A DNA stretch of 64,000 bases from Lactifluus volemus (GCA_022376515.1 WTXI01000199.1:1-64000), one strand, 5' to 3'; counted from the first letter of the stretch, positions 10,039 through 22,290 are shown. Numbers and translations: made by a program. The notes: a model not told the origin generated them from the sequence alone.

Positions 10039-11616
10039 CTAATTACTTTGAATGCGAGAGACAGCTACAGGACGACCAGAACTCTGGCGGATCCCAACGA
10101 ATGATTGAATGGGTTCTTGCACAGGTTCTCCCCACGTTTTCCCCGCAATAGAAAGGCTGTGTAGCGAGGGGAATACTTCAGCAGCTGCCGGTGATCCTTC
10201 CGTGGGCCTTTCTAATGCAGATGCGATGGACGGCTCTAGCACGACAGGTATTTGAAGACTCTGGAGAGAGGGGAAAGAGTGAAAAAGTTGGAGCCATAGC
10301 GTGGAATCTTCAATGATCTCGATGTCATTGTCCCACTTGATGATGAGTGACTTCACGCCGGAGCGCAACGGCGGAATCTGGCTGCATATCTGGGCCACAT
10401 AACGGATTTGATGATCCGAGCCTTTGAATATGATGTATAAAGACACGACTTTCCGTGGAGATAATACAGAATGATGCGTTGTGTTTGAGGGAAAGGTGAT
10501 ACGGGCGGAGCCCCGGAACTCGAATGTCAAGGTTAGACTGTATGCGTTGAATGAGTCCAGGTAACAACTAAAGAACCGAGCCGTTTGCGGGATGTCAAGG
10601 ACAACCTGATTGAAAAAGGCTATCCAGAGGTCATCGAGTAGTGGGGCATCGAACCGGGTCGCGAGGACTTCCAAGTACTCGCTCACACCTTCAAAGTCCA
10701 GCTTTCTGAGAGCGGGGAGAACAAACCGAGTCGGGGCTCTGTTTCCTCGTTCGGGGTGAGGCCAGTGAGGTGTCATGGACTTGAAATTGATGATAAGGCA
10801 CTCGAGCTTTGGCAGCGAAGACAAGGATGTGGCCATTGTCTCGGGTGAGATGCACCCAAGCTCAGGAATATTGGAAAGTTTAAGAGATGTGAGGTCGCTT
10901 GTAGATGAGAGGAGTAGTGGCAATGACGGTAATGAGATTCCCGAAAGAGTGAGATCTTGTAGACAAGGGGCGCCGGATCCATTCAAAAGCATTTCTAGTT
11001 CTGGGCATGACTTGAATGAAAGAGATCTCAATGCTGGAAATGGTTTCTCCATTGCCGTGACAATTTGTTCACGTATATCATCCGGTGGATCAGAGATATT
11101 AATTTTAATCTCACGTACGCGATCATGACGCTCCAAAGCGGCAACGAGGTTGTCCGTCGGGTTGATGCAATCTAAAGGGTACACGAATAGTTGTAGTTGA
11201 ATCGGATGACGAGAGGAAATGGTGGCAAGGCATCCAACAACTTCCTCACAGGTGAATCCTCCGTGCAAAGGAGCTGCAGATTGAGACGGTTTGGCGATTC
11301 GAAAATGATGTATCGCCATCTTCGGCATACTTGCACTAGCTTCTTCAAATTCCACGGACGATCAAGGATGAAGCATTTTTTGAAAAAGTCTTGATAAAAA
11401 TCAAATATATCTAGGAGGACATTGTCTGGGAGAGATCCTATTGTTACTCGTTGGAATACCTGGTCTACACCCACAACTTGAGCTCAGAGTCAGTAATCGA
11501 TATGGTTGTTTCTGATGAGTCTTACTTGGTTCTCGTTGAATTAGCAAATTCTCCCGTTGACGTGCAACAACACTTTTGCTGCTTGAGTCCATGGAAAGGC
11601 CATTCATTGGCATCAA
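10039..11616 (-). pseudogene. F-box gene C with a frameshift
   Basis: Exon 1 is 11526-11616 (MMPMNGLSMD...), intron 11465-11525 (61 nt), exon 2 from 11464. Exon 2 begins NQVFQRVTIGSLPDNVLLDIF with the usual VQVCRRWRYIIF. After the codons for FNYNYS the frame ends at about 11180. The rest of the protein (from PTDNLVAALERHDRVREI to VSRIQSN, stop at 10039) is in another frame. Compared with A and D, a short stretch is deleted at this point. Apart from this one lesion the copy is complete, so it is either a recent pseudogene or carries a sequencing error. Confidence 0.8.
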
Positions 11617-11666
11617 AGAGCCTGAGGTTGACTGGAGGGTTCTGCTGGTGGGTTCTCCTGTCCGAG

Positions 11667-11716
11667 CCCCTGGCCGGTTTCCTCGGCCCGAGCACTGCGT
11701 TGAAGGTCACGCGTAC
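11667..11716 (-). promoter_or_regulatory. Conserved upstream block of F-box gene C
   Basis: Same CTGGCCGGTTTCCTCGGCC...AAGGTCACGCG block as upstream of genes A, D, E and G. Confidence 0.4.
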
Positions 11717-11889
11717 TTACGGCATTGGACCACGTGGACCTCTCGGTTTTTCCAATCCGATTCATCCTAACTTAGCCGTCGTCGCCATCTGGGACAAGAA
11801 CTCGGCTCGGACCTTATTTGGCGCGTAGTAACTTTGGCGACTGGCCACTCTTTTCAACCTGTTCAAGGAGCCTCTCCCGCTGAGCGCGA

Positions 11890-12480
11890 TGCGTTTTCAC
11901 AAGGCCAGCGTGAAAGTCAGTCGTCCATATGCAGTGACTCTCAAGGAAATCCTAGTGCAAGAAAGGATAGGTAGCCAAGGTTGGCGAAGGTCCGTTCATC
12001 ATTGAAGTCGCGTCCGATTCGTCTGATGTTCTAACATCTGAGCCCCCAGACTCGGATGCGAGTCCAACCACGGGCACGCTTATGCCACAAGAGGAGCGCG
12101 TCGCTCCAGGGAACCCGGAACCAGGCCGGTGCTTCCGAGCTGCAGATCGCGTCGGAAAAGATATCAGTAGCTCGTCGTTTGCATCCACTAGATCCGAATA
12201 ACCTACCTCCTCCGGAATCGACCGTCAGGGTCGTCAAGTCCAAGGCCAAGAAGGTGGCTGCCCTACCCGCGGTACGCAACTTTGCACGGAAGTGTGGCGT
12301 GGATATTGCGTTGCTTTCGATGAAGTGGGAAATATGGGCGCGTTGAGCGCGAGAGGATATAGAACGCCACCTCACGAGTAGGAAGTATGTTGGTGAGCAA
12401 CCGCCTGGCGGTGCCACGACTTCTCTCCAAGCAGAAGAGGATGTCCTCGTCGAGCTAGGACGGACGCGGTACGGGATGTG
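11890..12480. repeat. Intergenic repeat R, copy 2
   Basis: Contains ACTCTCAAGGAAATCCTAGT, a CTCCAGGGAACC block and CACCTCACGAGTAGGAAGTA, collinear with the copies near 3055, 15830, 21495 and 24400. Confidence 0.6.
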
Positions 12481-12764
12481 AAAGTCATGGAGAAGGCGTT
12501 TGCATTTAATTTTTATTTCCGATCTCGTGCACTGCACGGTGATCACGGAGTTTGGAGATCCCTCATTCTGGGTGAGTATTTGTCCCCCTATTGTCCGCCC
12601 TTCCGCCCGTCCATTACCCACGCGAGCATTCTAATGGAAACCGGCCAACGCTGACTGTACGCCCACGCTCAGATATCAGTACATCACTGTCAACTCCGAG
12701 CCATGGACACGCACTCTTGGGAGGTGTCCGGCTCGGAGTCCGAGTCGTTCCTTTGTTGCTCAAT

Positions 12765-12920
12765 TCTCAATCTTTGAATACGTTGTGACATTTCACGTTC
12801 GTAGCTACGGGTGGTTGATGTAGATAGTGATAGCGCATTCAGTATAAATACAAACGTTATCCTATCAACGTAGAGGATATCAGGGAATCAGAAACTTGAA
12901 CGAAGCAGGACACGAGGCTA
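12765..12920 (-). repeat. 3'-flank block of F-box unit D
   Basis: TTTGAATACGTTGTGACATTTC, GGGTGGTTGATGTAGATAGT and GCGCATTCAGTATAAATAC, matching the blocks downstream of the other units. Confidence 0.55.
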
Positions 12921-13215
12921 TCACTGGCACAAAAGAGAAAAACGATAAAGGGATCTACAATAAAGAGGAAAATAAGACGATCCAAGGCACGCTAGAACAG
13001 TCGAGGAATAAAAGGTGGTCAGGGCCGAAGGGAACTTTGTGGAACACAAGACTTGGGCAGGGCTGACTCGGAGGGCACAGGCCGGGAAGGCAGTCGGTAC
13101 ATGGAAGATACCAGGACAACTTGAAGGACAGATAGGGGAAGGTGGACAGGGAGCGGGTGGAAAGAAGCATACGAGAGCTGGTGTGGTGTACTTGACGTTC
13201 TCAATCCGAGTTGGA

Positions 13216-14837
13216 TCAGTATCGAACGCGAGAGACAGCTACAAGACGACCAGAGCGTTGGCGTGCTGCGACGAATGATTGGATGGGTTCTTGCACAGTT
13301 TTGCCTGCCATTTTGTCCACAATGGAAAGGCTGTGTAGCGAAGGGAATACTTCAGCAGCCGCCGGTGATCCTTCCGTGGGCCTTTCTAATGCAGATGCGA
13401 TGGAAGGCTCTAGCACGGCAGGTATTTGAAGATTCTGGAGAGAGGGGAAAGAGTGAAAAAGTTGGAGCCATAGCGTGGAATCTTCAAAGACCTCGGTGTC
13501 GCTGTCCCACTTGATGATGAGTGACTTCACGCCGGAGCGGAAGGGCAGAATCTGGCTGCATATCTGTGTCACAGAAACCACTTGACGATCCGACTCTTTG
13601 CACATGATTAGCCACAGGTAACTCGGACGAAACACGGGGTGATGTGTTGTATTAAAGGGAAAAATGATAGAGGCGCAATGGCGGTCCCGCGGCCGCTCGA
13701 ATGTCAAGGTTAGACTGTATGCCTCGAATGAGTCCAGGTAATTATTCAAGAGCCGAACGGTCTGTGGGATGTCAAAGACAGACTGATGGGTGAATGTTAT
13801 CGCAAATTCATTGAGTAGTGGGGCATCGAATCGGGCCGCGAGGACTTCCAAGTACTCGCTCTCACCTTCAAAGTCGAGCCTTGTGAGAGCGGGGAGAACA
13901 AACCGGGTCTGTGGTGGTGGAGCTTGGGTTCTTCGTTCAAGGCGACCTGTCAGGGAATCGAAATTAATAATAAGGGATTCGAGCTTTGGCAACGCAGACA
14001 GGGATGTGGCCATTGTCTCGGGTGGTATGTACCCAGAATCAGGAATATCAGAAAGAATAAGGCATGTGAGGTCGCTTGTAGACGAGAGGAGTAGTGGCAA
14101 TGATGGAAATGAGATTCCCCAAAGACTGAGATCTCGTAGACAAGGGGCGGATCCATTCAAAAACGTATCATCTAGCTCTAGGAAAATCTCCGAGTCAAAA
14201 ACTGACTGAAATGAAAGAGATCTCAACGCTGGAAATGGTTTCTCCATTGCCATGAAAATTTGTTCGAATAAACGATCTGGTGCATTGTTGATATAAACTT
14301 GAATTTCGCGTATGCGATCACGACGCTCCAATGCGGCAACGAGGTTGTCCATCGAGTCGATCCAATGGCAATGATCTTCGGAGTCCTCCCACTGGCATTC
14401 CAAATCCGTATAGTCGTAGTTGAATTGGATGACGAGAGGATATGGTGGCCAGATATCCAATAACTTCCTCACGGGTGATTTCTCCGTGCAAAAGAGCTGT
14501 AGGTTGAGACGGATTGGCGATTCAAAGACGATGTATCGCCATCTTCGGCATACGTGCAGTAGCTTCTCCCAATCCCACGGACGATCATCCATGAAGACAT
14601 TCAAGTTGATAACAACCTGATAGAAATCAAATATATCTAGGAGGACATTGTCTGGGAGAGATCCAATTGTTACTTCTTGAAACACCTGGCCTACCATACA
14701 AGACAACTCAGTAATCGATACTAGTGTAGTTTTTCCTGATGAATCTTACTTGGTTCAAGTTCTCGTTGAATCAGCAATTCTTTCTGTTGATATGCAACGA
14801 GATTTTTGTTGTTTGAGCCCATGGAAAGGCCATCCAT
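13216..14837 (-). CDS. F-box protein D (two exons)
   Basis: Exon 1 is 14750-14837, intron 14691-14749 (59 nt, GTAAGA...GGTAG with TTACTGA near the acceptor), exon 2 13216-14690. The sum is 1563 nt (520 aa). The F-box (VTIGSLPDNVLLDIF, LLHVCRRWRYIVF) starts about residue 36. VRKLLDIWPP and DNLVAALERRDRIREI follow, as in all paralogs, then repeated leucine-rich segments (LPKLESLIINF, LPALTRLDFEG) and a conserved C-terminal LWLQLFHSFPSLQNLQI block. I chose the ATG aligned with the paralogs; an upstream in-frame ATG at 14924 exists. It is intact. Role: predicted substrate adaptor of an SCF ubiquitin ligase, substrate unknown. Confidence 0.88.
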
Positions 14838-14878
14838 TTGAAAAGAGACTGAGGTTGACTGGAGTCTCCGGTCTTTAG

Positions 14879-14930
14879 CCCCTGTTGACTGGTTTCCTCG
14901 GCCCGAGCGGTGCGATAAGGTCACGCATAC
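14879..14930 (-). promoter_or_regulatory. Conserved upstream block of F-box gene D
   Basis: CTGGTTTCCTCGGCCCGAGC and AAGGTCACGC, shared with the other minus-strand units. Confidence 0.4.
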
Positions 14931-15074
14931 ACGTAATGCCGGAGTACTCTAATATGTTTCATTTTTTCTTATCATTACATCTCATTTTGCCTTCCCTCAA
15001 TTTGGGTGAGTATTTGTCCCCCCTTTTCCAAGGTAATGTATTCCTGGCCACTCTTCCGCTTCGTTCTTTCATTC

Positions 15075-15250
15075 CTCAAACCTTAATCTTTGAATACCAT
15101 GTGACATCTCAAGTTCGTAGCTACGGGTAGTTGGTGTAGCATAGTAGCACATTCAGTACAAATTCAAACATAACTCTATCAACGTAGCGCATGTTAGGGG
15201 ACTCGGATCAGAAACGAAGCAGGACACAAGGCTATCACTGGCACAAAAAG
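15075..15250 (-). repeat. 3'-flank block without its F-box gene
   Basis: TTTGAATACCATGTGACATC and GGTAGTTGGTGTAGCATAG followed by CACATTCAGTACAAATTC. Normally followed by an F-box 3' end; here it is followed by about 600 bp including a piece (15430-15620) resembling the exon 1 region of gene F, so this unit has lost its body. Confidence 0.5.
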
Positions 15251-15429
15251 AGAAACGACAGAGGAATCTACAGTAAAGAGAAACATAAGTAGATCCGCTA
15301 GAATATACAACTATGAGTTGAGGGATGCGAGGCGGTCATGGCAGAAGGCAGTGTTGTGGAGCACAAGACTTGAGCGGGGCTGAGGGCACAGGACACGGCG
15401 GTCCAAGATCATGGTCAGCACATGGAAGA

Positions 15430-15620
15430 TACCTACGATTTCCAGTGAAGACTTGATAGAATATTTCGAGCAGGACGTCGTCTGGGGACTAGGCCTGCGT
15501 GATACAAGTCAGCAATCGTCAATGTGGCCCTAGACGAGTCCTACCTGGCCTATCCATAAATGATTCCTGTGCAACTCTGTTTGAGCCTATGGAGCTGCCA
15601 TCCGTCGGAATCACAAAGGT
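15430..15620 (-). pseudogene. Relic of an F-box exon 1 region (F-like)
   Basis: TGAAGACTTGATAGAATATTTCGAGCAGGACGTCGTCTGGG, then GACTAGGCCTGCG, CAGCAATCGTCAATGTGGCC and ATGGAGCTGCCATCCGTCGG, match gene F at about 20415-20605 in order. This is the F-box start, intron and exon 1 of an F-like copy; the rest of the gene is absent. Confidence 0.6.
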
Positions 15621-15829
15621 ATCAGGGAATGACGAGTGCGCAAAACTTCTGGTGGGCGCCCACCCCATTCTGATCAGTCACGCAAAGTCACACGCCAAAT
15701 TTCAAACTCCGTTTGGCGTACATGAGCGCTAACTATCGCTTACACTCGCGAAGACGAGTAACTTTGGCGATTTCAACCTGTTCAATGAGCCTCTCCCGCC
15801 GAGCGCGATGCATTTCCACAAGGCCCAGC

Positions 15830-16260
15830 GTGGAGGTCACGAGTCCGTATGCCGGCACTCTCAAGGAAATACTAGTGCGAGAAAGGACAGGTAGCCAAAG
15901 TTGGCAAAGGTCTGTGCGTCATTGTCGATGAAGAAGCGTCCGCCGATCGGTCTGATGTTCTCACATCTGAGTCCCCCGATGAGAGCCCAACCACGGGTGC
16001 GCTTACGCCTCAAAGAGGAATGCGTCGCTCCAGGAAACCAGGGCCGGTGTTTCAGAGCTACAGATCGCGTCGGAGAAGCGATCAGTAGCTGGTCGTTTAC
16101 ATCCACTAGATCCGAATAAACCTACCCTCTTCGGAATCGACCGTGTCAGGGTCGGGGTTGGCGACGAGTGTCAAGTCCGAGGCCAAGGACGTGCTTGCCC
16201 TGCCCGTAGTACGCAACTTTGCGTGGAAGAGTGGCGTGGACTTATGCCCACTGGTACACT
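15830..16260. repeat. Intergenic repeat R, copy 3
   Basis: GAGTCCGTATGCCGGCACTCTCAAGGAAATACTAGTGCG and downstream blocks collinear with the other R copies; ends abruptly near 16260, where another 3'-flank block follows. Confidence 0.6.
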
Positions 16261-16299
16261 CTAGGGAGTGTCCGAGTCAGAGTCGTTCCTTTGTTCCTC

Positions 16300-16460
16300 A
16301 ACTCTTTTGAATACCGTGTAACATTTCAAGTTCATAGCTACAGATGTAAATAGTGGTAGCGCATTCAGTACAAATACAAACATAATACTATCATGGGATC
16401 AGAAATGAAGCAGGAAATGAGGTTATCGCTGGCACAAAAGAGAAATGACAGAGGAATCTA
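16300..16460 (-). repeat. 3'-flank block next to the orphan gene
   Basis: TTTTGAATACCGTGTAACATTTC and GCGCATTCAGTACAAATAC. It is followed by the gene at 16593-18183 rather than an F-box gene, so a duplication or deletion breakpoint lies between about 16460 and 16590. Confidence 0.5.
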
Positions 16461-16592
16461 CGATAAAGAGGAATATAAGGCATGCTAGAACATACCACAT
16501 AGTTGAGGCATACGATGCAGTTGTGGCCAAAGGGAGTGTGGAGCATAAGACTTGATTCAATGGTCATAGGGAAACATAAAGTTATCAAGGTA

Positions 16593-18183
16593 TCAAGAAC
16601 CACTACTCTCCTTGTCACTTAGACCCAGTGTCTTCTTAACCCATGCCCTAACGAGAGTCGGATGTGCAGAACGCACAAGTATAAGGTAAGGCATGACCAG
16701 GACGGGCTTGTTCACCAACATGGTGACAAAATTGGCACCATCTTCATCGGATAACCACATAGTATCACCACTATCCTTGGATATCTTGTCACTCTCAACA
16801 AATTGCTTGATTGCATCGTTGAGACAATAATATACAGGAGGTAGTGGTGGTGGCAGCGGTGGTGGTGGTGGTGGTGGTGGTGGTGGTGGTGGTGACATTA
16901 GGTGGGGTGATCGAGCCATGAAGTTAGTGACTACAACACTGAAATTACTCAGCACCCTTGTAAACTCCATGATTGCTGCGACACCATCCGAGTCGGATGT
17001 TTTCTGTCTTTTGCTTGAGGAGGATGCGCCAGATATGTCAAATGCAGACGATCTGGAATCATCACTATCCTCCATGACAGGTGTGACAACGCCGACAAGC
17101 TACAACGATCAAGTTCAGTGTGAGTGAGATCAAATAGTGAAAAAATATACGTTATTCTTCCTGGTAGATCGACTGAAGCCAGCCTCCATAGTCGCAACTT
17201 TGGCGTTTGCTGCTTCGCGATCAAATTCGAGCGAGGGAGGGTAGTCCGGTCGAGTCGACAGTGCCATGTCATCGCCCATAACGTGTGCCGATTCTGTGGC
17301 ACGCATCTTCTGGCATCTCTGGGCTTTGAGCCATGCAGCGCTCAAGCCGGATGCAACTGGTTGCCTGCAATAAAAACTTGTAATCAATAAGCAGACAAAA
17401 TTGCGAAACAAAACCCTTAACTTATCCCCGGCTACCTTTTTACCTTTCATCTTGTCCTTCTTCACCGCAACCTCATCTCGCAGCTTTAGCCGAGCGTTTG
17501 AGCCCTTCAATATGTAACGGTAAGTATTTTGCTGGCATAATATGGATTAAAATGGACCTTAGGACCACGTACCATTCTCGAATGCTTTGCCTCATCACTG
17601 GTTGAAGACTCTTTGGACTCATCGCCACTGAACTCCCTATCATTCAGTCCAGCAAATTCATCGTCCGAGTCATCGTTATCCCCGCCAGTAAGTGGAGTTT
17701 GGATATCGGACACTTGACGAACGCGCTGTTGGTCCTCCTGCACCCGAGCAAAAGATTCGTCGATCTCCATTTCCACCAAACTTTCCTTTGCGGCGTCATT
17801 CTCCAGAGCCTGTCTTTTTTTGTCTACTGCCTTGGCTTCCTTTGTTGCTTTGGTTTCTGCTGCCTTAGCCACCTTGGCACGTTTTCTGACGGGATCCTCA
17901 TTTCTCCCGCGACGCTTTGGCAATGGAGAACGTGGGCGGGGTGGAGTCTGCGTATCATATGTTGTGGTCAGCTAGTCATGGTGATAACTGATAAACAAAC
18001 CTTTTTTTCAGTTATGTTGGGTACGCAAGTGGCCTCATTGCCTTGGCTCCTCGTTTTTTTTCTGGGGGAGTCCTCTGTATCCATGCGTCCGAGTCCCGGT
18101 TTCTTGACCTTTGTATCTCCATCAGAAAGCATATCATCGTCCTCCGGCTCGTCAGACGTGGGTGCTGTCTTTGAGCGGACCAT
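16593..18183 (-). CDS. Unidentified charged nuclear-type protein (five exons)
   Basis: Exons read right to left from ATG at 18183 (MVRSKTAPTSDE). The first intron (GTTTGT...ACGCAG) ends near 17949, the second (GTACGT...TTGAAG) near 17513, the third (GTTAAG...TTGCAG) near 17367, the fourth (GTATAT...TTGTAG) near 17100, and the stop is at 16593-16595. All joins keep frame; the protein is about 455 aa. The first half is rich in Lys/Arg/Glu with basic clusters such as PKRRGRNEDPVRKRAK, suggesting nuclear import. The last exon holds a proline run coded by the GGT/GGC tract at 16856-16893 and a C-terminal LSDEDGANFVTML region. No known domain is recognised. It interrupts the F-box array. Confidence 0.65.
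16856..16893. repeat. (GGT)n microsatellite
   Basis: About 12 GGT/GGC units, coding for polyproline in the minus-strand gene; length is expected to vary between strains. Confidence 0.8.
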
Positions 18184-19054
18184 AGCGAAGTGTGGCACAA
18201 GGGAAGTCAGAGTGACAGTCACGGCGATTCCGTGACTTAAGTTCAAGTTCGTTCATGTGATCTATACTGTATACCTCGTCCGTGCACCTTCACCCGTTTC
18301 CCACTATAAATAATACCAGCTACCATGCAACTCACCGCCATTCGAGCACTCTTTGTCAAGGGATATCCGTAAAGGGCGGTGTTACGAACACAAGGAAAAC
18401 ATGTGCTAGTCCAAACGGACGCAATTTTGGTACACAAGAGGAGAGACGGAATGTCAGAGGGGGTCGGGGCTACTACAGTACTTCGCGCGTGCAGCATGGT
18501 AGCTACCCCTCTCCATTCCTGTAAATACGAGGACCGCATTTTTTTCGTAGTACGTGTTGCGGAATAAAAGTGCTGACTTGGAAAAAAAAAAAAAGAGAAC
18601 GGACCAAGGTGGAGGGGAGATACCATAAGACAAACGGGAAAGCTAACTGACGAGGTGTCAGTCAAGAACGAACCTGATATAAACTAACTTGGTGGGACAA
18701 GAACGTCGAACGGCAAGGAAAGGTAATGGTACGGAAAGGAGAACGGGTCGCAACCTAATATAGAACGTGATTCGAGGCGTGGTAAGTCTGAGACAAGGCG
18801 AGACAAAGAGATGAACGACACAGAGGGGTCAGCAAGTAAACGCAACGCAGGCCAGCGTAACATAGCACTGGGCCAGATGGTGTGGCCGAGGTGGTATTGA
18901 TGGGTGTGGAGGGCAGAGGGTTGACGATACACTGGCGATCAGGAATCGCATTCAGGCGAAGATAGATGGACGAGGACAGATGGTAGAGAGAGGAAACGGA
19001 ACGAGTGGAAAGAAGCAAATGCGAAAGACTCCGAGGACAGTGGCTGCACTGGCC
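18184..19054. other. Intergenic between the orphan gene and F-box F
   Basis: A 13-base A run near 18583-18596 and sequence shared in reverse orientation with the flank of gene B. No gene recognised. Confidence 0.5.
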
Positions 19055-20607
19055 TTACGATGTCCTCACTTTGCGAGAGACAGCTACGGGGTGAACGCTA
19101 TGCTGGCGGGCTGCGACGAATGATTGCATGTCTTCAAGTTGTGGCGTAGTGTCAATGTGCTGTAACATAGTATATGCCAGTGGCACAATGACAAGGCTAT
19201 GTAGCGAGGGGAATACATCGGCTGCCGATTCTTCCGTGAGCCCTCCTAACGTAGCTGCGATGGACCGCTCGAGGTAGGAAGATATTTCAAGACTCTGGAC
19301 AGAGGGAAATGATTGAAAAAGTGGGAGCCATACCGTCGGATCAATATCGATTTCTGGTTGGTTTTGGCCCCAAAAAGCGTACTCGATTTCGAGCGATTCC
19401 ACGCTAGAGCGGAAGGACGGAATCTGGCTGCATATCTGTGCCAGTGAAAATACTTGCCCATCTAAATTGTTGCACAGGATATGCCACGAGCATCTCCGAC
19501 CCACTGATGCCAATTGACGGGGCTCCATATGAAACAAGACAGCGTCGGGGATAACGGGATTCAGATTGAACCTCAAGGTTAGACTGGATGTCCTGAATGA
19601 GTCTAGGTGACCAGAGAACCGAATGATTTGGGGGATGTCAAACACAGGCTGATTGAAGAAGGTTATCTGATCGAACTTGAGTAGAGGTGCATCTATTCGG
19701 GCCGCGAGAACTTCCAGGTACTCGCTAACACCTTGAAACACCAATTTGGTGAGAGAATGGAGAACAAACCGGGTCTGTGGCGGGAGAGGTCGGTTTCTTC
19801 GTTTGGGGTCAGACGTCGGAGATTCGAATTGGATGGCGAGGGAATCGAGCTTCGGCAACATGGACAGGGATGTGGCCATTTTCTCGGGTGGGATGTACCC
19901 AGAATTAGGTATATGGCCAAGAGCAAGATAAGTGAGGTCTCTTGTAGCCAAGAGGAATCGTGGCAACGACGGAAATGAGATCCGCGCGAGCGAGAGATGT
20001 TGTAAGCGCGAGGCGGATCCATTCATGAAGGTGTCGGGAAGGGGTAACACACTAGAAATTAAGCGAAGGGAAAGATATGTCAATTCCGGAAATGGCTCCT
20101 GCATCACCGCCACTATTCGTTTCCCTAAAGAATTCGGGGCTGGTAGATTACGATCACTAATAGAAATTCTCTGTACGCGATCGCGATGCTCCAATGCGGC
20201 AATGAGGTTGCCGAATTTGTCCTCACTTGACAATCCAGTTTGGACTGCGAGAGGAAATTTTGGCCAAATATCGAGCAGTTTCCTCACTGGCGTTGTTGGT
20301 GTGCAAACAAGTTGCAATTCGAGATGTTTTGGTGATGCAAAAATGAGGAATCGCCATCTTCGGCATACATGCACCAGCTTGAGCCAATTTGAAGACCATT
20401 CATAACGATTGTCAGTGAAGACTTGATAGAATATTTCGAGCAGGACGTCGTCTGGGAGCGATTCGATAAGCGCTCGTTCGAGCACTAGGCCTGCGCGATA
20501 CAACTCAGCAATCGTCAATGTGGCCTTAGGCAAGTCTTACCTGGTCTATCCATAAACGATTCCTGTGCAACTCTGTTTGAACCTATAGAGCTGCCATCCG
20601 TCGGCAT
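19055..20607 (-). CDS. F-box protein F (two exons)
   Basis: Exon 1 is 20541-20607 (MPTDGSSIGSNRVAQ...), intron 20491-20540 (50 nt, GTAAGA...GCGCAG), exon 2 19055-20490, 500 aa. F-box: ALIESLPDDVLLEIF, LVHVCRRWRFLIF. Like B it has LIAALEHRDRVQRI and FVAARQHSVHPVAVS, which places the two in one subfamily distinct from A/C/D/E/G. Intact. Predicted SCF adaptor, substrate unknown. Confidence 0.87.
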
Positions 20608-21490
20608 TAATCGGCTTTAAACGTGTTTACATGAGTCTAATCGGATCCTCACATTTTGGCACACATCGCTGCCCTTCACCTTGCTACACTGCTACAGGCC
20701 ACAATCCCTCCTACTTTCTCTACAGTAGACCCTACAGCGATTGTCCGACTCCTTGTGCATTCACTACAGGGGTTCGCCTCTTCTTTGCGAGTCCGGGCCT
20801 CCACACACGTTCGTCACGTGCTTCAGGACAAATATGGGAGTCCGGACCCCTGTTGGCAGCGGGTGCTGCAGTTTGGGGCGTCTGGTGGGATCCTCCTTCT
20901 GATAAGGTGGACAGTCTTTCCTTCAGGGGTCTCTTCCCCCTAGCTTCAGACTCCCACTTTGTCAGGTTTGTCCTCTCTCGTTTTCTCTCAATTTTCCTTC
21001 ACTGCACCCGTTCTTACATCTAGCTGACTCCTCTTTCATCAGCTTCTCGCCCCTCAAATCCCACATCAACTCCGCGTTTTTGCTTACCCGCCCTTTTCCC
21101 TCCCTCTTGCTTTCTTTCTGCTTGCCTCTTTTTTCCTTTCTCTCCATGTCTTTTGCTCCTCTTTTGCCTGTGCTTGCTCCACGGCCTCTCTACTGTAGCT
21201 CTGTATATTAGCAAACCGTTCGTGTCATGCGGCTTCTCAGCGTGCATCCCTGCTCTAATGTCATGTGTTCAGGACCCGAGGGTCCGGTCCGGCTACCTTT
21301 TCGGTCCGCCTCAAGTGAGCCATTTCAGTGAGGTGTGACGATTAGAAAGCTAAGTTATCAGGGAACGCCTGGGGGCGCCTAATTTCAAACTCCGTTTGGC
21401 GTACAATGAGCGCCACTATCGCTTACACCAGCAACTTTGGCGACTGGCCACTCTTCTCAACCTGTTCAATGAGCTTCTCCCGCCGAGCGC
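20608..21490. other. Intergenic, no gene recognised
   Basis: About 750 bp of sequence from 20630 on that is not shared with other units, with pyrimidine-rich tracts (21000-21150) and a short palindrome GGACCCGAGGGTCC near 21271. ORFs are short and unlike known families. Confidence 0.4.
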
Positions 21491-21494
21491 GATC

Positions 21495-22010
21495 CATTTT
21501 CACAAGGCCAGCGTGGAGATCACGAGTCCGTATGCATCCACTCTCAAAGAAATCCTAGTGCAAGAAAGGACAGGTAGCCAAAGTTGGCGAAGGTCTGTGC
21601 ATCATCGTCGATGAAAAAGCGTCGTCGATCCGTCTCTGATGTTCTCACATCTGAGTCCCCCGATGAGAGCCCAACCACGGGGCGTGCTTAGTACACCTCA
21701 AAGAGGAACGCGTCGCTCCAGGGAACCAGGGCCGGTGTTTCAGAACCACGGATCGCGTCGGAAAAGCACTAGATCCGAATAAACCTACTTTCTTCGGAAT
21801 CGACCGTGTGCAGGCCAAGGACGTGCTTGCCCTACCCACAGTACGCAACTTTTCACGGAAGTGTCGCATGGACTTGGGCATGGATGTCTTGTTAGAAAGT
21901 GGGAAAAATGGGATGCGTCGAACGAGAGGATATAGAACGCCACCTCACGAGGATGAAGTCTGTTGGTGGGTAATTTGCCTGTTCTCACGACTCTAAAGTT
22001 AACTTATCTC
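21495..22010. repeat. Intergenic repeat R, copy 4
   Basis: GAGTCCGTATGCATCCACTCTCAAAGAAATCCTAGTGC through CACCTCACGAGGATGAAGTCTGTTGG, collinear with the other R copies. Confidence 0.6.
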
Positions 22011-22129
22011 CCCATTCTCGATACCCTTTCCACTCGACCATCACACCCGAGAGCATTTCGAATGGGAACCGGCTAATGTTGGGTGTATGCCTACTTTGGG
22101 GAGTGTCCGAGTCTGAGTTGTTCCTTCGT

Positions 22130-22290
22130 TCCTCAACTCTTAATCTGTTGAATACCATGTAACATTTCAAGTTCGTAGCTACGTGTGGTTGATGTAGATA
22201 GTGGTAGCGTATCCAGTACAAATGCAAACATGATGCAATCAACAAAACGAGGTTATCGCTGACACGAAAGAGAAACGACAGAAGAATCTA
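22130..22290 (-). repeat. 3'-flank block of F-box unit E
   Basis: TTGAATACCATGTAACATTTCAAGTTCGTAGCTACG and GTGGTAGCGTATCCAGTAC, as downstream of the other units. Confidence 0.55.

Noticed and set aside
12031..12621. 196-codon minus-strand ORF in intergenic repeat R
   Set aside because: The other R copies break this frame at different places, so it is not a conserved gene.
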